Positions 7,303 through 14,749 of a DNA stretch of 16,695 nt are shown here, piece after piece. Source of the DNA: DSOS01 sp035286585. Lineage in GTDB: Bacteria; Chloroflexota; Anaerolineae; Anaerolineales; UBA4823. Positions within the stretch are counted from its first letter, which is position 1; every line of letters begins with the position of its first letter. The position numbers and the translations under genes are program-made. The stretch spans positions 1 through 16,695 of the forward strand of contig DATEDC010000085.1 of NCBI GenBank assembly GCA_035286585.1. Reading direction: 5' to 3'. The notes beneath the pieces are model-generated. The model saw nothing but the letters and a program-made list of their open reading frames with translations. It was not told the origin of the DNA and did no database searches.

Positions 7303-7348
7303 CGAGCCCTTCGCTAACCGTGCGTTAGCGCAGGCGCTCGTATTTTAT
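7303..7348 (+). promoter_or_regulatory. glmU: Nested hairpin with AT-rich tail just before the glmU ribosome binding site
   Basis: CGCTAA (7312-7317) pairs perfectly with TTAGCG (7325-7330), and an outer stem CGAGC (7303-7307) pairs with GCTCG (7336-7340). The tail TATTTTATT follows at once, then AGGAG (7350-7354) and the glmU ATG at 7360. It resembles an imperfect intrinsic terminator or attenuator that could insulate glmU from tRNA transcription or control it. Regulation is inferred from structure only. Confidence 0.4.
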
Positions 7349-7359
7349 TAGGAGCATCT

Positions 7360-8712
7360 ATGAAGACAATCGCAGTCATCCTGGCAGCCGGGCAGGGCAC
7401 CCGCATGCGCTCTTCTCTCCCCAAGGTATTGCACCCTCTTCTCGGTCGCCCAATGGCGCTTTACGCCATTGAAGCCGCCCAAAAAGCGACCGGCGCCAGG
7501 CCTATCCTGGTCGTGGGGCATGGCGGAGACCAGGTTCGAGCGGCGCTCGGTGAGGTCGTCGAGTTTGTCACCCAACAACCCCAGCTCGGCACGGGGCACG
7601 CCGTCCAGCAAACTGCTTCGCTCATGCGAGATCGGGCGGAGAATATCCTCATCCTGGCTGCCGACATGCCGCTGTTCACCGCGGAGACGCTCACCCGCCT
7701 GGTGCAGGCGCAGGCATCCCATGCTGGCCCGCTGGCCATGCTGACCGTGACCTCCGCGGATCAGCGCGGCTTTGGGCGAGTGATCCGTGACCCCGCCGGA
7801 CGCCCGCAAGCGATCGTTGAGGAAGTCCAGGCGACCCCGGAGCAGCTTGCCATCCGCGAGCTGAACGCCGGCGTTTACTGCATCGCCGCCGAATGGCTGT
7901 GGGGCGCTTTGGAGCGCATCCCGCTCTCTCCGAAAGGTGAATATTACCTCACCGACCTGGTCCGCATCGCGGTTGAGGATGGATTGCCGGTCCAGACGCT
8001 GGCAGTTGAGGACGCCGCCGAAGCGATTGGTGTCAACAACCGCCTGCACCTGGCGCAGGCCGAAGCCAGCCTGCGCCAGCGTATCAACCAGGCCTGGATG
8101 CTGAACGGCGTCACCCTGGTTGATCCCGCTTCGACCTACATCGAGCCGGAGGCGGTCATCGGTCAGGATACGGTCATCTGGCCGAATACTTATCTGCAGG
8201 GCAAAACCATCGTTGGCCGCGGCTGCTCGCTGGGACCGAACACGATCATCCGCAACAGCCGCTTGGGCGACTCCTGCGAAGTGCTCGCCTCCGTGGTAGA
8301 AATGGCGCTGCTGGAAGATCATGTCGATATCGGTCCTTTTGCTCACCTGCGCAAAGGTACCCACTTGGCTCAAGGCGTCCACATGGGCAATTTCGGCGAG
8401 ATCAAAAACGCATACCTGGGTCCGGGTACGAAGATGGGGCATTTCTCCTATGTTGGCGATGCCACTGTCGGTCCGAACGTGAACATCGGCGCCGGGACGG
8501 TGACCTGTAATTATGATGGCGAACAGAAGCATCACACCGAGATCGGCGCCGGGGCGTTCATCGGCAGCGATACCATGCTGGTCGCGCCTTTGAAAATTGG
8601 AGACGGGGCGCGCACGGGCGCCGGGTCGGTGGTCACCAAAGATGTGCCGGGGAATTCCCTGGCGGTGGGTATCCCCGCCCGGGTGATCCGTAAGCTGGAG
8701 AAACGTGACTGA
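7360..8712 (+). CDS. glmU: Bifunctional UDP-N-acetylglucosamine pyrophosphorylase / glucosamine-1-phosphate N-acetyltransferase
   Basis: GlmU makes UDP-GlcNAc in the cytoplasm in two steps: it acetylates glucosamine-1-phosphate with acetyl-CoA, then transfers UMP from UTP. The product feeds peptidoglycan and other glycans. The 450 residues match the usual length of about 455. The uridyltransferase half has LAAGQGTRMRSSLPKVLHP with catalytic-site K22, then QLGTGHAVQ, ADMPL with D102 (metal-site position), ELNAGVY and GVNNR. The C-terminal half is a left-handed beta-helix with LRKGTHL, the catalytic His in KMGHFSYVGDA (H361) and NYDG (384-387). The start ATG has AGGAG at a good distance. The stop overlaps the next gene by 8 bases, suggesting co-transcription with the CNNM/CBS protein. 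Confidence 0.97.
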   Translation: MKTIAVILAAGQGTRMRSSLPKVLHPLLGRPMALYAIEAAQKATGARPILVVGHGGDQVRAALGEVVEFVTQQPQLGTGHAVQQTASLMRDRAENILILAADMPLFTAETLTRLVQAQASHAGPLAMLTVTSADQRGFGRVIRDPAGRPQAIVEEVQATPEQLAIRELNAGVYCIAAEWLWGALERIPLSPKGEYYLTDLVRIAVEDGLPVQTLAVEDAAEAIGVNNRLHLAQAEASLRQRINQAWMLNGVTLVDPASTYIEPEAVIGQDTVIWPNTYLQGKTIVGRGCSLGPNTIIRNSRLGDSCEVLASVVEMALLEDHVDIGPFAHLRKGTHLAQGVHMGNFGEIKNAYLGPGTKMGHFSYVGDATVGPNVNIGAGTVTCNYDGEQKHHTEIGAGAFIGSDTMLVAPLKIGDGARTGAGSVVTKDVPGNSLAVGIPARVIRKLEKRD

Positions 8713-9991
8713 GCCATTTCTTCACCTGATGGGCATTCTGCTGATCTTGCCCCTGGACCTGGCGACCGTGATGACCCGGGTGGCCGTGCTGTACGCTCAG
8801 CCCGGTCGTTTGCTCTCCCAGGCAGGCGGGTCGGAGAGACAGGCAAAAGCAACCATGGATCTGATCCGTCTGCAGCCGCAATTACAGGCCAGCCTGAATT
8901 TACTGCAGACTCTTCTGCGCTTTATGTTGGCCGGTCTGGTGGTGATCTTTGTGCTGCGCCTGAACGCCTCGCTCGTCGACCTGGCTGTGCTGGGAATATT
9001 GCTCCTCTGCGCTGTCCTCGTATTCTGGATCGAGTGGTTGGTGCGCGCCTGGATCATGCGCCAGCCGGAGGCCTGGGCTATCCGCCTGGCAGCTTACGCC
9101 AGGCTGGTGTTGTGGATATTCAAACCGCTTGTGGCTGTGCCCCTGGCGCTGCGCCGCGGCGATGATGCCTTGGCGGATGATTCCAACAGCCTGATGATGG
9201 ACGAGCTGATTAACCTGGTGGACGCCGGGCAGCAGGAGGGATTTCTGGAACAGGAAGAGCGCAAGATGATCCACTCGATTTTCGAGCTGGGGGATACCCT
9301 GGCGCGCGAAATCATGGTGCCGCGCATCGATGTGCTCGCTTTGGATGTGAACACCCCCCTGGACGAGGCGATCGATGCCCTGTTGAAATCCGGTTTCACC
9401 CGCGTGCCCGTTTACCAGGCTACCATCGATAAGGTGCTCGGCCTGCTGTATGCCAAAGATTTGCTACGCGTTTGGCGTGAAGGCGGGCAGCTCGCCACCT
9501 TGAAAGGCTTACTGCGCCCGGCTTATTACGTCCCAGAGGCGAAAAAAGCTGACCAATTGCTGGCTGAGATGCAAAGCCGCCGCGTGCACATGGCGATCGT
9601 GGTGGACGAATACGGCGGCGTGGCTGGGCTGGTTACCCTGGAGGATATCCTCGAAGAGATCATTGGCGAAATCCAGGATGAGTACGATCTGGAGGAGGAG
9701 CTTCCTTACCTGGAGCTTGAGGCTGGGGAGTATATTTTCCAGGGGCGAGTAGACCTGGATGATTTCAACGAGGTCCTGGAGAGCAATTTGTCAAAAGATG
9801 AAGCCGATACCATCGGCGGTCTCATTTATAATCGCCTCGGGCGAGTCCCGGCGAGCGGTGAATCCGTGCAAGTGGATGACCTGCTGCTGACGGTGGAGCA
9901 GGTGAGCGGGCGCCGCATTCGCAAGGTCCGCGCCCAACGGTTGCAATTAACCTCAGATCAGGCAGATGACACAGATGATGTTGACGGATAA
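8705..9991 (+). CDS. CNNM (DUF21)/CBS-domain membrane protein with CorC_HlyC domain
   Basis: This 428-residue membrane protein belongs to the family annotated as hemolysin C/TlyC, CorB/CorC or CNNM, several members of which take part in Mg2+ transport or homeostasis. Four hydrophobic segments lie in the first 150 residues (about 7-30, 69-88, 91-118, 122-147), a divergent DUF21 region. Then comes the family linker LVDAGQQEGFLEQEERKMI, CBS domain 1 (about 203-255, starting EIMVPRID), CBS domain 2 (about 267-325, with HMAIVVDEYGG and TLEDILEEIIGEI), and a C-terminal CorC_HlyC domain (about 340-418, with DEADTIGG). It starts at GTG 8705 inside the end of glmU, with GGAG at 8697-8700, and overlaps the following gene by up to 26 bases. 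The N-terminal segment lacks the clear DUF21 sequence of better-known members. Ion specificity cannot be read from it. Confidence 0.88.
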   Translation: MTEPFLHLMGILLILPLDLATVMTRVAVLYAQPGRLLSQAGGSERQAKATMDLIRLQPQLQASLNLLQTLLRFMLAGLVVIFVLRLNASLVDLAVLGILLLCAVLVFWIEWLVRAWIMRQPEAWAIRLAAYARLVLWIFKPLVAVPLALRRGDDALADDSNSLMMDELINLVDAGQQEGFLEQEERKMIHSIFELGDTLAREIMVPRIDVLALDVNTPLDEAIDALLKSGFTRVPVYQATIDKVLGLLYAKDLLRVWREGGQLATLKGLLRPAYYVPEAKKADQLLAEMQSRRVHMAIVVDEYGGVAGLVTLEDILEEIIGEIQDEYDLEEELPYLELEAGEYIFQGRVDLDDFNEVLESNLSKDEADTIGGLIYNRLGRVPASGESVQVDDLLLTVEQVSGRRIRKVRAQRLQLTSDQADDTDDVDG

Positions 9992-10388
9992 TCAAAAATC
10001 TACTCTCGTCCAGGCGGCAGCCAACGCCCGGCAGCGCGCCTATGCGCCCTATTCAAAATACCCGGTCGGGGCGGCTGTGCTGGGCGCCTCCGGTCGAATT
10101 TACACCGCTGCCAATGTGGAGAACGCCGCTTACCCGTTGGCCATTTGCGCCGAGCGCGCTGCGATCGTCAAGGCGATCTCGGAAGGGGAGCGGAAATTTA
10201 CCGCCATTGCCGTGGTTTCCAGCAATGGCGGCTCACCCTGCGGGTCTTGCCGCCAGGTGATGGCTGAATTTGGTCTGGATACCCGGGTTCTGATTGCCAC
10301 GGCAATGGGAGCCATCCTGCGGGAGAGCACGGTTGAGGAACTGCTGCCTGGGGCGTTTGGCCCCCAGGACCTGCCCCCAGGCGAGTGA
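9966..10388 (+). CDS. cdd: Cytidine deaminase
   Basis: This enzyme hydrolytically deaminates cytidine and deoxycytidine to uridine and deoxyuridine in pyrimidine salvage. The 140 residues fit the short, homotetrameric class. The active site is complete: CAERAA with zinc ligand C61 and general acid/base E63, and PCGSCRQV with zinc ligands C92 and C95. NVENAAYPL (50-58) forms the nucleoside pocket. The start is uncertain: ATG codons at 9966, 9975 and 9978 all lie inside the previous gene, and none has a strong Shine-Dalgarno. The overlap suggests translational coupling to the CNNM/CBS gene. A nucleoside-type importer lies 3 kb downstream, a plausible source of substrate. Confidence 0.95.
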   Translation: MTQMMLTDNQKSTLVQAAANARQRAYAPYSKYPVGAAVLGASGRIYTAANVENAAYPLAICAERAAIVKAISEGERKFTAIAVVSSNGGSPCGSCRQVMAEFGLDTRVLIATAMGAILRESTVEELLPGAFGPQDLPPGE

Positions 10389-10408
10389 GCCTCAGGCCTT
10401 CCAGGCGA

Positions 10409-11584
10409 CTACCAGCTGGGTGATGGCGTTGCCGTTGCCAGCAAGCTCTGCACCATCCAGCCTTCCACGCCGTCCGGCGCGATCACGCGCACCCAGATCA
10501 CGCCGTTCAATTCTACGGCTCCCGGCAGCACCTGCATGAGCGTGCCGTCGAAATAGCTGCGCAGCACCACGCCGCCTGGCTCGGCGCGCAGCACCGCGCC
10601 GCGGCCGTCCGCGGTCTGCACCCGGGCGAAGATCGGCGTGGGGCTGGGAGTGGGGGTCTGGGTGGGCGGTACGGTCGGCGTAAAGGTGGTAGTGGGCGTC
10701 GATGTCAGCGTGGGGGGGACGGGCGTGAGCGTGCGGGTTACGGTCGGCGTGACCGTATAGGTGGTTGTCGGGGTCGGGGTGGGCAAAGCCATCTGGCCGC
10801 CAACCACAGCCCCGGCGCCGCTCAGCCCGATCAGTAGGATAACGCCCAGCAGAGCGACCACGCCCCCGAGTGTGTAACCGAACAGGGTCAGCGGGCGGAA
10901 GCCGAGAATCGCCAGCGTCAGCGCCCCCAGCAGGGCACTCCAAGCCAGGTGGATGGTGAACACCACCAACCCATCCGGCCACAAGTGCGGCAGGCCGCTG
11001 CTCAGGCCAAACCCGGCGATGACCAGCGGCAGGTAGAGAGTGTAAGCCAGGGCCACGCTGGGCAGCCCCGGATTGTGATCTTCGTGCAGCATTGCTGCGG
11101 CGGTGAAACACGCCCCTAGAGCCAGCACCAGGAAATCGGCCCAGGAAAGCTGGGCGTGTAAATATGCCTGGGTGAGCGCCGGCGGTAGCCAGGAGCGCGT
11201 CGCCAGGCCCGCCAGGACGCCGGCGGCAAAAACTAGCCCGCTGCCGATGATCATCCCTACCAGGCTGCGCGTGAAATGGCGCACCGAGCCGATCACGGTC
11301 CCAAGAGAAATCCCAACCGCAGGGGCCATCAGCGGGGCGATCACTGCGCCGAGCACGAGCAGGGCAGGCACATCCAGCAGCAGCCCGGCCCCGAATACGA
11401 TCCCGGAGGCTAAAGAGAAAAGGAAAAAGTCGAAAGAAGGCGAAGCCCGGTGGGCAATCTCATCCAGAAAGGCGGCGCGCTCATCCGCATTCAGCGGCGC
11501 CAGCAGACGGCGGGCGCGCCGTCGCCGCGCAGGGGGCAGTTGTTCAGGATCGTCGGGGTAGGGTTCGGATTTGTGCAGGCTCAT
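10409..11584 (-). CDS. DUF389 membrane protein fused to an extracytoplasmic SH3-like domain
   Basis: The protein has 391 residues. After a charged cytoplasmic N-terminus (1-50), residues 51-263 form a multi-helix region matching DUF389 proteins, including LLVLGAVIAPLMAPAVGISL (76-95) and FLVLALGACFTAAAM (151-165). DUF389 has no firmly assigned activity. A linker of about 50 residues (267-318), almost wholly Thr and Pro, then leads to a compact beta-rich domain (319-383) with the bacterial SH3 pattern VLRAEPGGVVLRSYFDGTLM and a closing DGVEGWMVQSLL. Such domains often bind cell-wall material, so it is likely outside the membrane. The start ATG (complement of 11582-11584) lies 6 bases after the upstream HAD gene stop, so the two form an operon. 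The gene converges on cdd, ending 20 bases away, and no obvious terminator separates them. Confidence 0.83.
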   Translation of the reverse strand: MSLHKSEPYPDDPEQLPPARRRRARRLLAPLNADERAAFLDEIAHRASPSFDFFLFSLASGIVFGAGLLLDVPALLVLGAVIAPLMAPAVGISLGTVIGSVRHFTRSLVGMIIGSGLVFAAGVLAGLATRSWLPPALTQAYLHAQLSWADFLVLALGACFTAAAMLHEDHNPGLPSVALAYTLYLPLVIAGFGLSSGLPHLWPDGLVVFTIHLAWSALLGALTLAILGFRPLTLFGYTLGGVVALLGVILLIGLSGAGAVVGGQMALPTPTPTTTYTVTPTVTRTLTPVPPTLTSTPTTTFTPTVPPTQTPTPSPTPIFARVQTADGRGAVLRAEPGGVVLRSYFDGTLMQVLPGAVELNGVIWVRVIAPDGVEGWMVQSLLATATPSPSW

Positions 11585-11590
11585 TCGATT

Positions 11591-12061
11591 TTACTTTCGC
11601 AAAGTCGCCACGATGCGCATCGGTTTCTCGATCAGCTCCAGGGCAGCGAAGATATCCGCCACCAGGATGTCTGCCGCCATCAGGGTTGCAAGTGCTGTGC
11701 CTTCCCTGGAGAGCACGCAGATACCCAGCGCAGCCGCTTTCAGCATGGCGGCGTCGTTGGCGCCCTGGCCTATGGCGACCACTCTTTCAGCGCCCAGGTT
11801 TCGCACGTAAGCCGCTTTTTGCTCGGCTTCGTCTCCTGCCCCGATCCTCACCGCCTGGAAGCCGATCTGCTGGTCGATCAGGTGCTGCCGGCCGTGGGTA
11901 TCCGCGGTCAGCAGGTGCACTCCCAGGCGATCGCGCAGGTTGCGCAACTGGCGCGCCAGCCCCTCGGGGAGCTGTCCGTCTACCGCCAGGGTGCCGTTCA
12001 CGTCGCACACCAGGTTTTCTAGCTGCAGGGTGCCGCCTCCCGGAATGTTGATCTCGACCAT
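11591..12061 (-). CDS. HAD-superfamily hydrolase of the soluble P-type-ATPase-like group
   Basis: This 156-residue cytoplasmic protein has the HAD phosphatase fold. Motif I is CDVNGTLAVDG with the nucleophile D20; the second acidic position is Asn (N22), as I recall for COG4087-type 'soluble P-type ATPase' proteins. Motif II is LTADT (T52), motif III Lys is K82 in EQKAAYV, and motif IV is GQGANDAAML with D103. This resembles the phosphorylation domain of P-type ATPases without any membrane part. The substrate is unknown. The frame is open to 12163, but MVEINIPGGGTLQLENLV is the family's usual beginning, so I start at the ATG complementary to 12059-12061. A consensus TATAAT lies 7 bases before it, implying a leaderless mRNA. 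The DUF389-SH3 gene follows after 6 bases. Confidence 0.85.
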   Translation of the reverse strand: MVEINIPGGGTLQLENLVCDVNGTLAVDGQLPEGLARQLRNLRDRLGVHLLTADTHGRQHLIDQQIGFQAVRIGAGDEAEQKAAYVRNLGAERVVAIGQGANDAAMLKAAALGICVLSREGTALATLMAADILVADIFAALELIEKPMRIVATLRK

Positions 12062-12068
12062 CCTGGCT

Positions 12069-12074
12069 ATTATA
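12069..12074 (-). promoter_or_regulatory. Consensus -10 box for the HAD/DUF389 operon
   Basis: The minus strand reads TATAAT here, an exact -10 match. Only seven bases (AGCCAGG) separate it from the ATG, so transcription would begin at or next to the start codon. The -35 region is not recognisable. In the 131 bases between this start and the lipoprotein gene on the other strand there is also a plus-strand TACAAT at 12104-12109, and a stretch ACCACGAAGTCACTGAGACA (12151-12170) resembling interspersed repeats. Confidence 0.55.
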
Positions 12075-12192
12075 CAGGAAATCCCGCCGTCCAGGTCTTG
12101 TAGTACAATGGGCTTATCAGCAATCCCTGGATCTCCCTGTACTGATATGAACCACGAAGTCACTGAGACACGAGTTTAACGGTGTACTAGAC

Positions 12193-13281
12193 TTGAAATT
12201 GAATCCACCAAAACATAACCTGTCCCTTTGCCTGGCTTTGCTGTTCAGCCTGGTTTTATTCGCTTGCAGTCAGGGCTCGTCCGGGGAGACTCTCGCCCCG
12301 ACTGGGGAAACCGCCCTGATCCCTTCTCCCAGCCCATCGCCCACACCCCGGCCTACATCCACGCTGGCGCCTCCGCCGTCGCCTCCGCTGGCGGTCTTGC
12401 TGGCGCCTCCCGAGGCGGACCCCGACCAGGCTGGTGAATTGCAGTCTGCCCTGGCCGATCTTGCAGCTCAATCCGGCCTGCGCTTTCAAACCCGCCCTTC
12501 CCTTGCGCCAGCCGAGCTGGGGCAGGTCAAGGTGCTGATCGCCTTGCCCCCCTACCCGGGCCTGGAGGAGCTGGCGGCAGCCGCACCAGATACGCAATTC
12601 CTGGCGATCGGATTTATCGGGTTGGGTGCGGGGAGCAACCTGAGCGTCGTTGGCGCCCGCGAAGAGCGGCCCGACCAGCTCGCCTTCCTGGCCGGTTATG
12701 CCGCCGCGGCGATCACCGAGGACTGGCGCGTGGCGGTGATCAGCGAGGCCGATACGGTGGCGGGTAAGGTCGCCCGCCTGGGCTTCACCAATGGCGTCAC
12801 CTTCTTCTGCGGGTTGTGCCTCCCGGTTTTCCCACCCTTTCCGGCTGGAGGCTACCCACTTTCCATCGACTTAGCTGCCAGCGCCAGCCCGGAGGACTGG
12901 CAGGCGGCAGTGACCTATTTGAGCTCCTGGCAGATCGGCACTGTTTATGTGCAGCCGGGCCTCGCCGAGGCTGGTTTCCTCTCCGTTTTAGCCCAGGCGG
13001 GGATCAATTTCATCCTGGACGGGCCTGCGCCTGACGGCCTGGAGGCCAACTGGGCGGCTTCCCTCGGGTATAAAAATCCCCTTGAAGATGCCCTGGCCTT
13101 GTGGCCCGACCTGGTCGCAGGTCAGGGTGGGCAGCAGATCGATCTTCCGCTCGGCTTCTCCCAGGTTAATCCCGACCTGCTCAGCCCGGGCCGGCAGCGG
13201 CTGGCTGAGGGTATGCTGGCAGACCTACTGGCGGGCTTTATCAGCACCGGCGTTGACCCACTGACCGGGGAAACCCCCTGA
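12193..13281 (+). CDS. Divergent Bmp-family-like lipoprotein
   Basis: This 362-residue secreted lipoprotein has a hydrophobic signal segment (10-24) ending in lipobox LFAC with C25, then a Ser/Thr/Pro-rich linker (about 42-66), then a binding-protein-like domain of about 295 residues. The segment DQLAFLAGYAAAAITEDWRV aligns by eye with the canonical Bmp protein downstream (AAFAAGYLAAGMTKTGVVG), and later strands fit the same fold. It lacks an equivalent of the DDRSFN ligand motif near the N-terminus. It may be an accessory or altered-specificity binding protein for the nucleoside-type importer, or an unrelated sensor; the assignment is tentative. The start is the TTG at 12193 (TTG 12199 also possible), because no ATG precedes the signal peptide and no good ribosome binding site is visible. 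Confidence 0.68.
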   Translation: MKLNPPKHNLSLCLALLFSLVLFACSQGSSGETLAPTGETALIPSPSPSPTPRPTSTLAPPPSPPLAVLLAPPEADPDQAGELQSALADLAAQSGLRFQTRPSLAPAELGQVKVLIALPPYPGLEELAAAAPDTQFLAIGFIGLGAGSNLSVVGAREERPDQLAFLAGYAAAAITEDWRVAVISEADTVAGKVARLGFTNGVTFFCGLCLPVFPPFPAGGYPLSIDLAASASPEDWQAAVTYLSSWQIGTVYVQPGLAEAGFLSVLAQAGINFILDGPAPDGLEANWAASLGYKNPLEDALALWPDLVAGQGGQQIDLPLGFSQVNPDLLSPGRQRLAEGMLADLLAGFISTGVDPLTGETP

Positions 13282-13293
13282 CCCAGTTTTTTT
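13267..13293 (+). terminator. Weak intrinsic-terminator-like structure
   Basis: GGGG (13267-13270) and CCCC pair around AAA at the end of the lipoprotein gene, and a run of seven T (13287-13293) follows about nine bases later. The stem is short and separated from the T-run, so termination is possible but not convincing. Confidence 0.3.
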
Positions 13294-13317
13294 AAGGTAC
13301 AAGTGAAGGATGACGCA

Positions 13318-13346
13318 TTGCACTCTGGCGAGCTTCATGCTAAACT
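13318..13346 (+). promoter_or_regulatory. Putative promoter for the nucleoside-importer operon
   Basis: TTGCAC (13318-13323) and TAAACT (13341-13346) are 17 bases apart, and TG at 13338-13339 makes an extended -10. The matches are partial (3/6 and 4/6). If used, the mRNA would have a leader of about 190 bases before the Bmp gene. That leader (to 13545) holds no convincing gene. It contains an unusually complete Shine-Dalgarno AAAGGAGGTGA at 13448-13458 with no suitable start codon after it. Confidence 0.35.
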
Positions 13347-13531
13347 TGGTAGTGTAACAGACGCCCCCTGTTTTGATCGAGCAGATACCTACCTCTTCTT
13401 TTGAGTTACAGGAATATCTCGTCTACGACAGCAAAGGACTTGTTTGTAAAGGAGGTGAACCGCTCAGCCATAATCCAATCCCCCAATCGAAAACTTACGC
13501 TAGAAAATATCCTACACATATTTCTCTATTG

Positions 13532-13537
13532 AGGAGG
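13532..13537 (+). promoter_or_regulatory. Ribosome binding site of the Bmp lipoprotein gene
   Basis: AGGAGG, 8 bases before ATG 13546, is the strongest properly placed Shine-Dalgarno in the window. It fits the high output expected of a binding protein and fixes the start. Confidence 0.85.
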
Positions 13538-13545
13538 AGAAAAAC

Positions 13546-14646
13546 ATGTCTAAAAAGTTTTACACGGTTTTTTCGGTACTGGTTTTAGCCTCGATGATCT
13601 TAATGGCCTGCGGCGGCGCAACACCGACCACCGAAGCTACTCAACCCCCAGCTGCCGAGACAGCCCCACCTGAGGCCCTTCTAAAGGTCTGTTTTGTAAC
13701 CGACCTTGCGGGGGTTGATGATCGGAGTTTCAACGCCAGCGGCTGGCAAGGCGTAAACGATGCAAAAGATGAAGGCCATGCTGATCCCAATCCGATCCTC
13801 TTAGAATCGGATAGCCGTGAGGATTATCAGCCGAACATCGACGGTTGCATAAGTCAGGGCGCCAAACACATTGTGACAAGCGGTTTCGAGTTGGGCGAGG
13901 CGACATCGACCAACGCTGCTGCAAATCCGGATATCAAGTTTACGATCATCGACTTTAGCTTTGATCCGGATATCCCCAATGTTCGAGAATTGATTTATCA
14001 GACTGACGAAGCGGCCTTTGCAGCAGGCTATCTGGCAGCTGGGATGACAAAAACCGGTGTCGTAGGAACATATGGTGGTCTGAATATTCCAACGGTGAGC
14101 ATATTCATGGATGGTTTCACTCGAGGAGTCCTATACTACAACGAGCAGAAGGGCACCAACGTAAGGGTGGTCGGTTGGGATATCGATACACAGGATGGCC
14201 AATTCACGGGTAGCTTCACAGATATGGGCTTGGCGCGAACAACATGCGAGGGAATCCTCGATGAAGGCGCCGACATTATGCTGCCTGTTGGTGGAGCCAT
14301 CAACTTGCCGTGTGGTGATGCCATCATCGCTCGAGGCATCGATGGGGCACTCATTGGTGTGGATGCTGATGCGTACTTTGCTATGCCAGAAACCTACCAG
14401 GATCTATGGATGGTTACGATCGAGAAGGGCATCGCCCTGCAGGTTAAGCGCTCGATTATCGATGATGCAGAAGGCACATGGACACCCGGTGGCGAACTCG
14501 GCGCTGCGGCCAACGGCGCGGTAGGCCTATCACTTTACCACAGTTGGGAAGATAAGATTCCGGATGATCTGAAAGCCGAGGTTGCAGCTCTCTTTCAGGC
14601 CATCGTCGATGGACAGATAGACGCATCGTTCACAGAAGTGAAGTAA
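13546..14646 (+). CDS. Bmp-family (nucleoside-type) ABC transporter substrate-binding lipoprotein
   Basis: This 366-residue lipoprotein captures substrate outside the cell for the ATPase and permease encoded next. The signal peptide ends at lipobox LMAC with C22, followed by a Thr/Pro/Glu-rich tether. The mature part has the Bmp/PnrA family hallmarks: KVCFVTDLAGVDDRSFNASG with DDRSFN at 58-63, which contributes to the nucleoside pocket in characterised members, then FAAGYLAAGMTKTG and VVGTYGGLNIPTV. Characterised relatives bind purine and pyrimidine nucleosides, so nucleosides are the likely ligand, though some relatives bind other compounds. Its base composition is less GC-rich than the genes to the left. 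A strong hairpin follows it. Confidence 0.93.
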   Translation: MSKKFYTVFSVLVLASMILMACGGATPTTEATQPPAAETAPPEALLKVCFVTDLAGVDDRSFNASGWQGVNDAKDEGHADPNPILLESDSREDYQPNIDGCISQGAKHIVTSGFELGEATSTNAAANPDIKFTIIDFSFDPDIPNVRELIYQTDEAAFAAGYLAAGMTKTGVVGTYGGLNIPTVSIFMDGFTRGVLYYNEQKGTNVRVVGWDIDTQDGQFTGSFTDMGLARTTCEGILDEGADIMLPVGGAINLPCGDAIIARGIDGALIGVDADAYFAMPETYQDLWMVTIEKGIALQVKRSIIDDAEGTWTPGGELGAAANGAVGLSLYHSWEDKIPDDLKAEVAALFQAIVDGQIDASFTEVK

Positions 14647-14675
14647 TCAGCTACGACCGAAAACTTAATAATTGT

Positions 14676-14700
14676 AGCCCCCACACCCCGTGTGGGGGCT
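14676..14700 (+). promoter_or_regulatory. Perfect 10-bp hairpin after the Bmp gene
   Basis: AGCCCCCACA (14676-14685) pairs exactly with TGTGGGGGCT (14691-14700) around loop CCCCG. No U-tract follows. It occupies the same position, after a binding-protein gene and before the membrane components, as the hairpin at 1054-1084. It probably stabilises the upstream mRNA end or limits read-through. Confidence 0.65.
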
Positions 14701-14749
14701 GCATCCATTGCTTGTCTTGGACGACTGAAACGCAAGAGGAGGTGTCACC

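Noticed and set aside
7348..8535. 395-codon open frame on the minus strand opposite glmU
   Set aside because: It is the antisense shadow of glmU, whose motifs are complete; the predicted protein has no recognisable domain and is rich in residues typical of antisense frames in GC-rich DNA.
10347..10368. CCTGGGG/CCCCAGG hairpin near the end of cdd as a terminator
   Set aside because: It lies inside the coding region, 20 bases before the stop, and no T-run follows.
10392..11111. 239-codon minus-strand frame overlapping the DUF389-SH3 gene
   Set aside because: It is a shifted frame of the Thr/Pro linker region and neighbouring helices, giving Arg/His/Asp-rich nonsense.
11450..12022. 190-codon plus-strand frame opposite the HAD and DUF389 genes
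   Set aside because: It lies opposite two genes with clear family motifs and spans their junction; it has no recognisable domain.
12062..12163. 34-residue N-terminal extension of the HAD protein
   Set aside because: The family begins at MVEINIPG, and the extension runs through a consensus -10 box.
13373..13588. 71-codon frame ahead of and overlapping the Bmp gene
   Set aside because: It has no ribosome binding site, no recognisable domain and runs into the signal peptide region of a certain gene.
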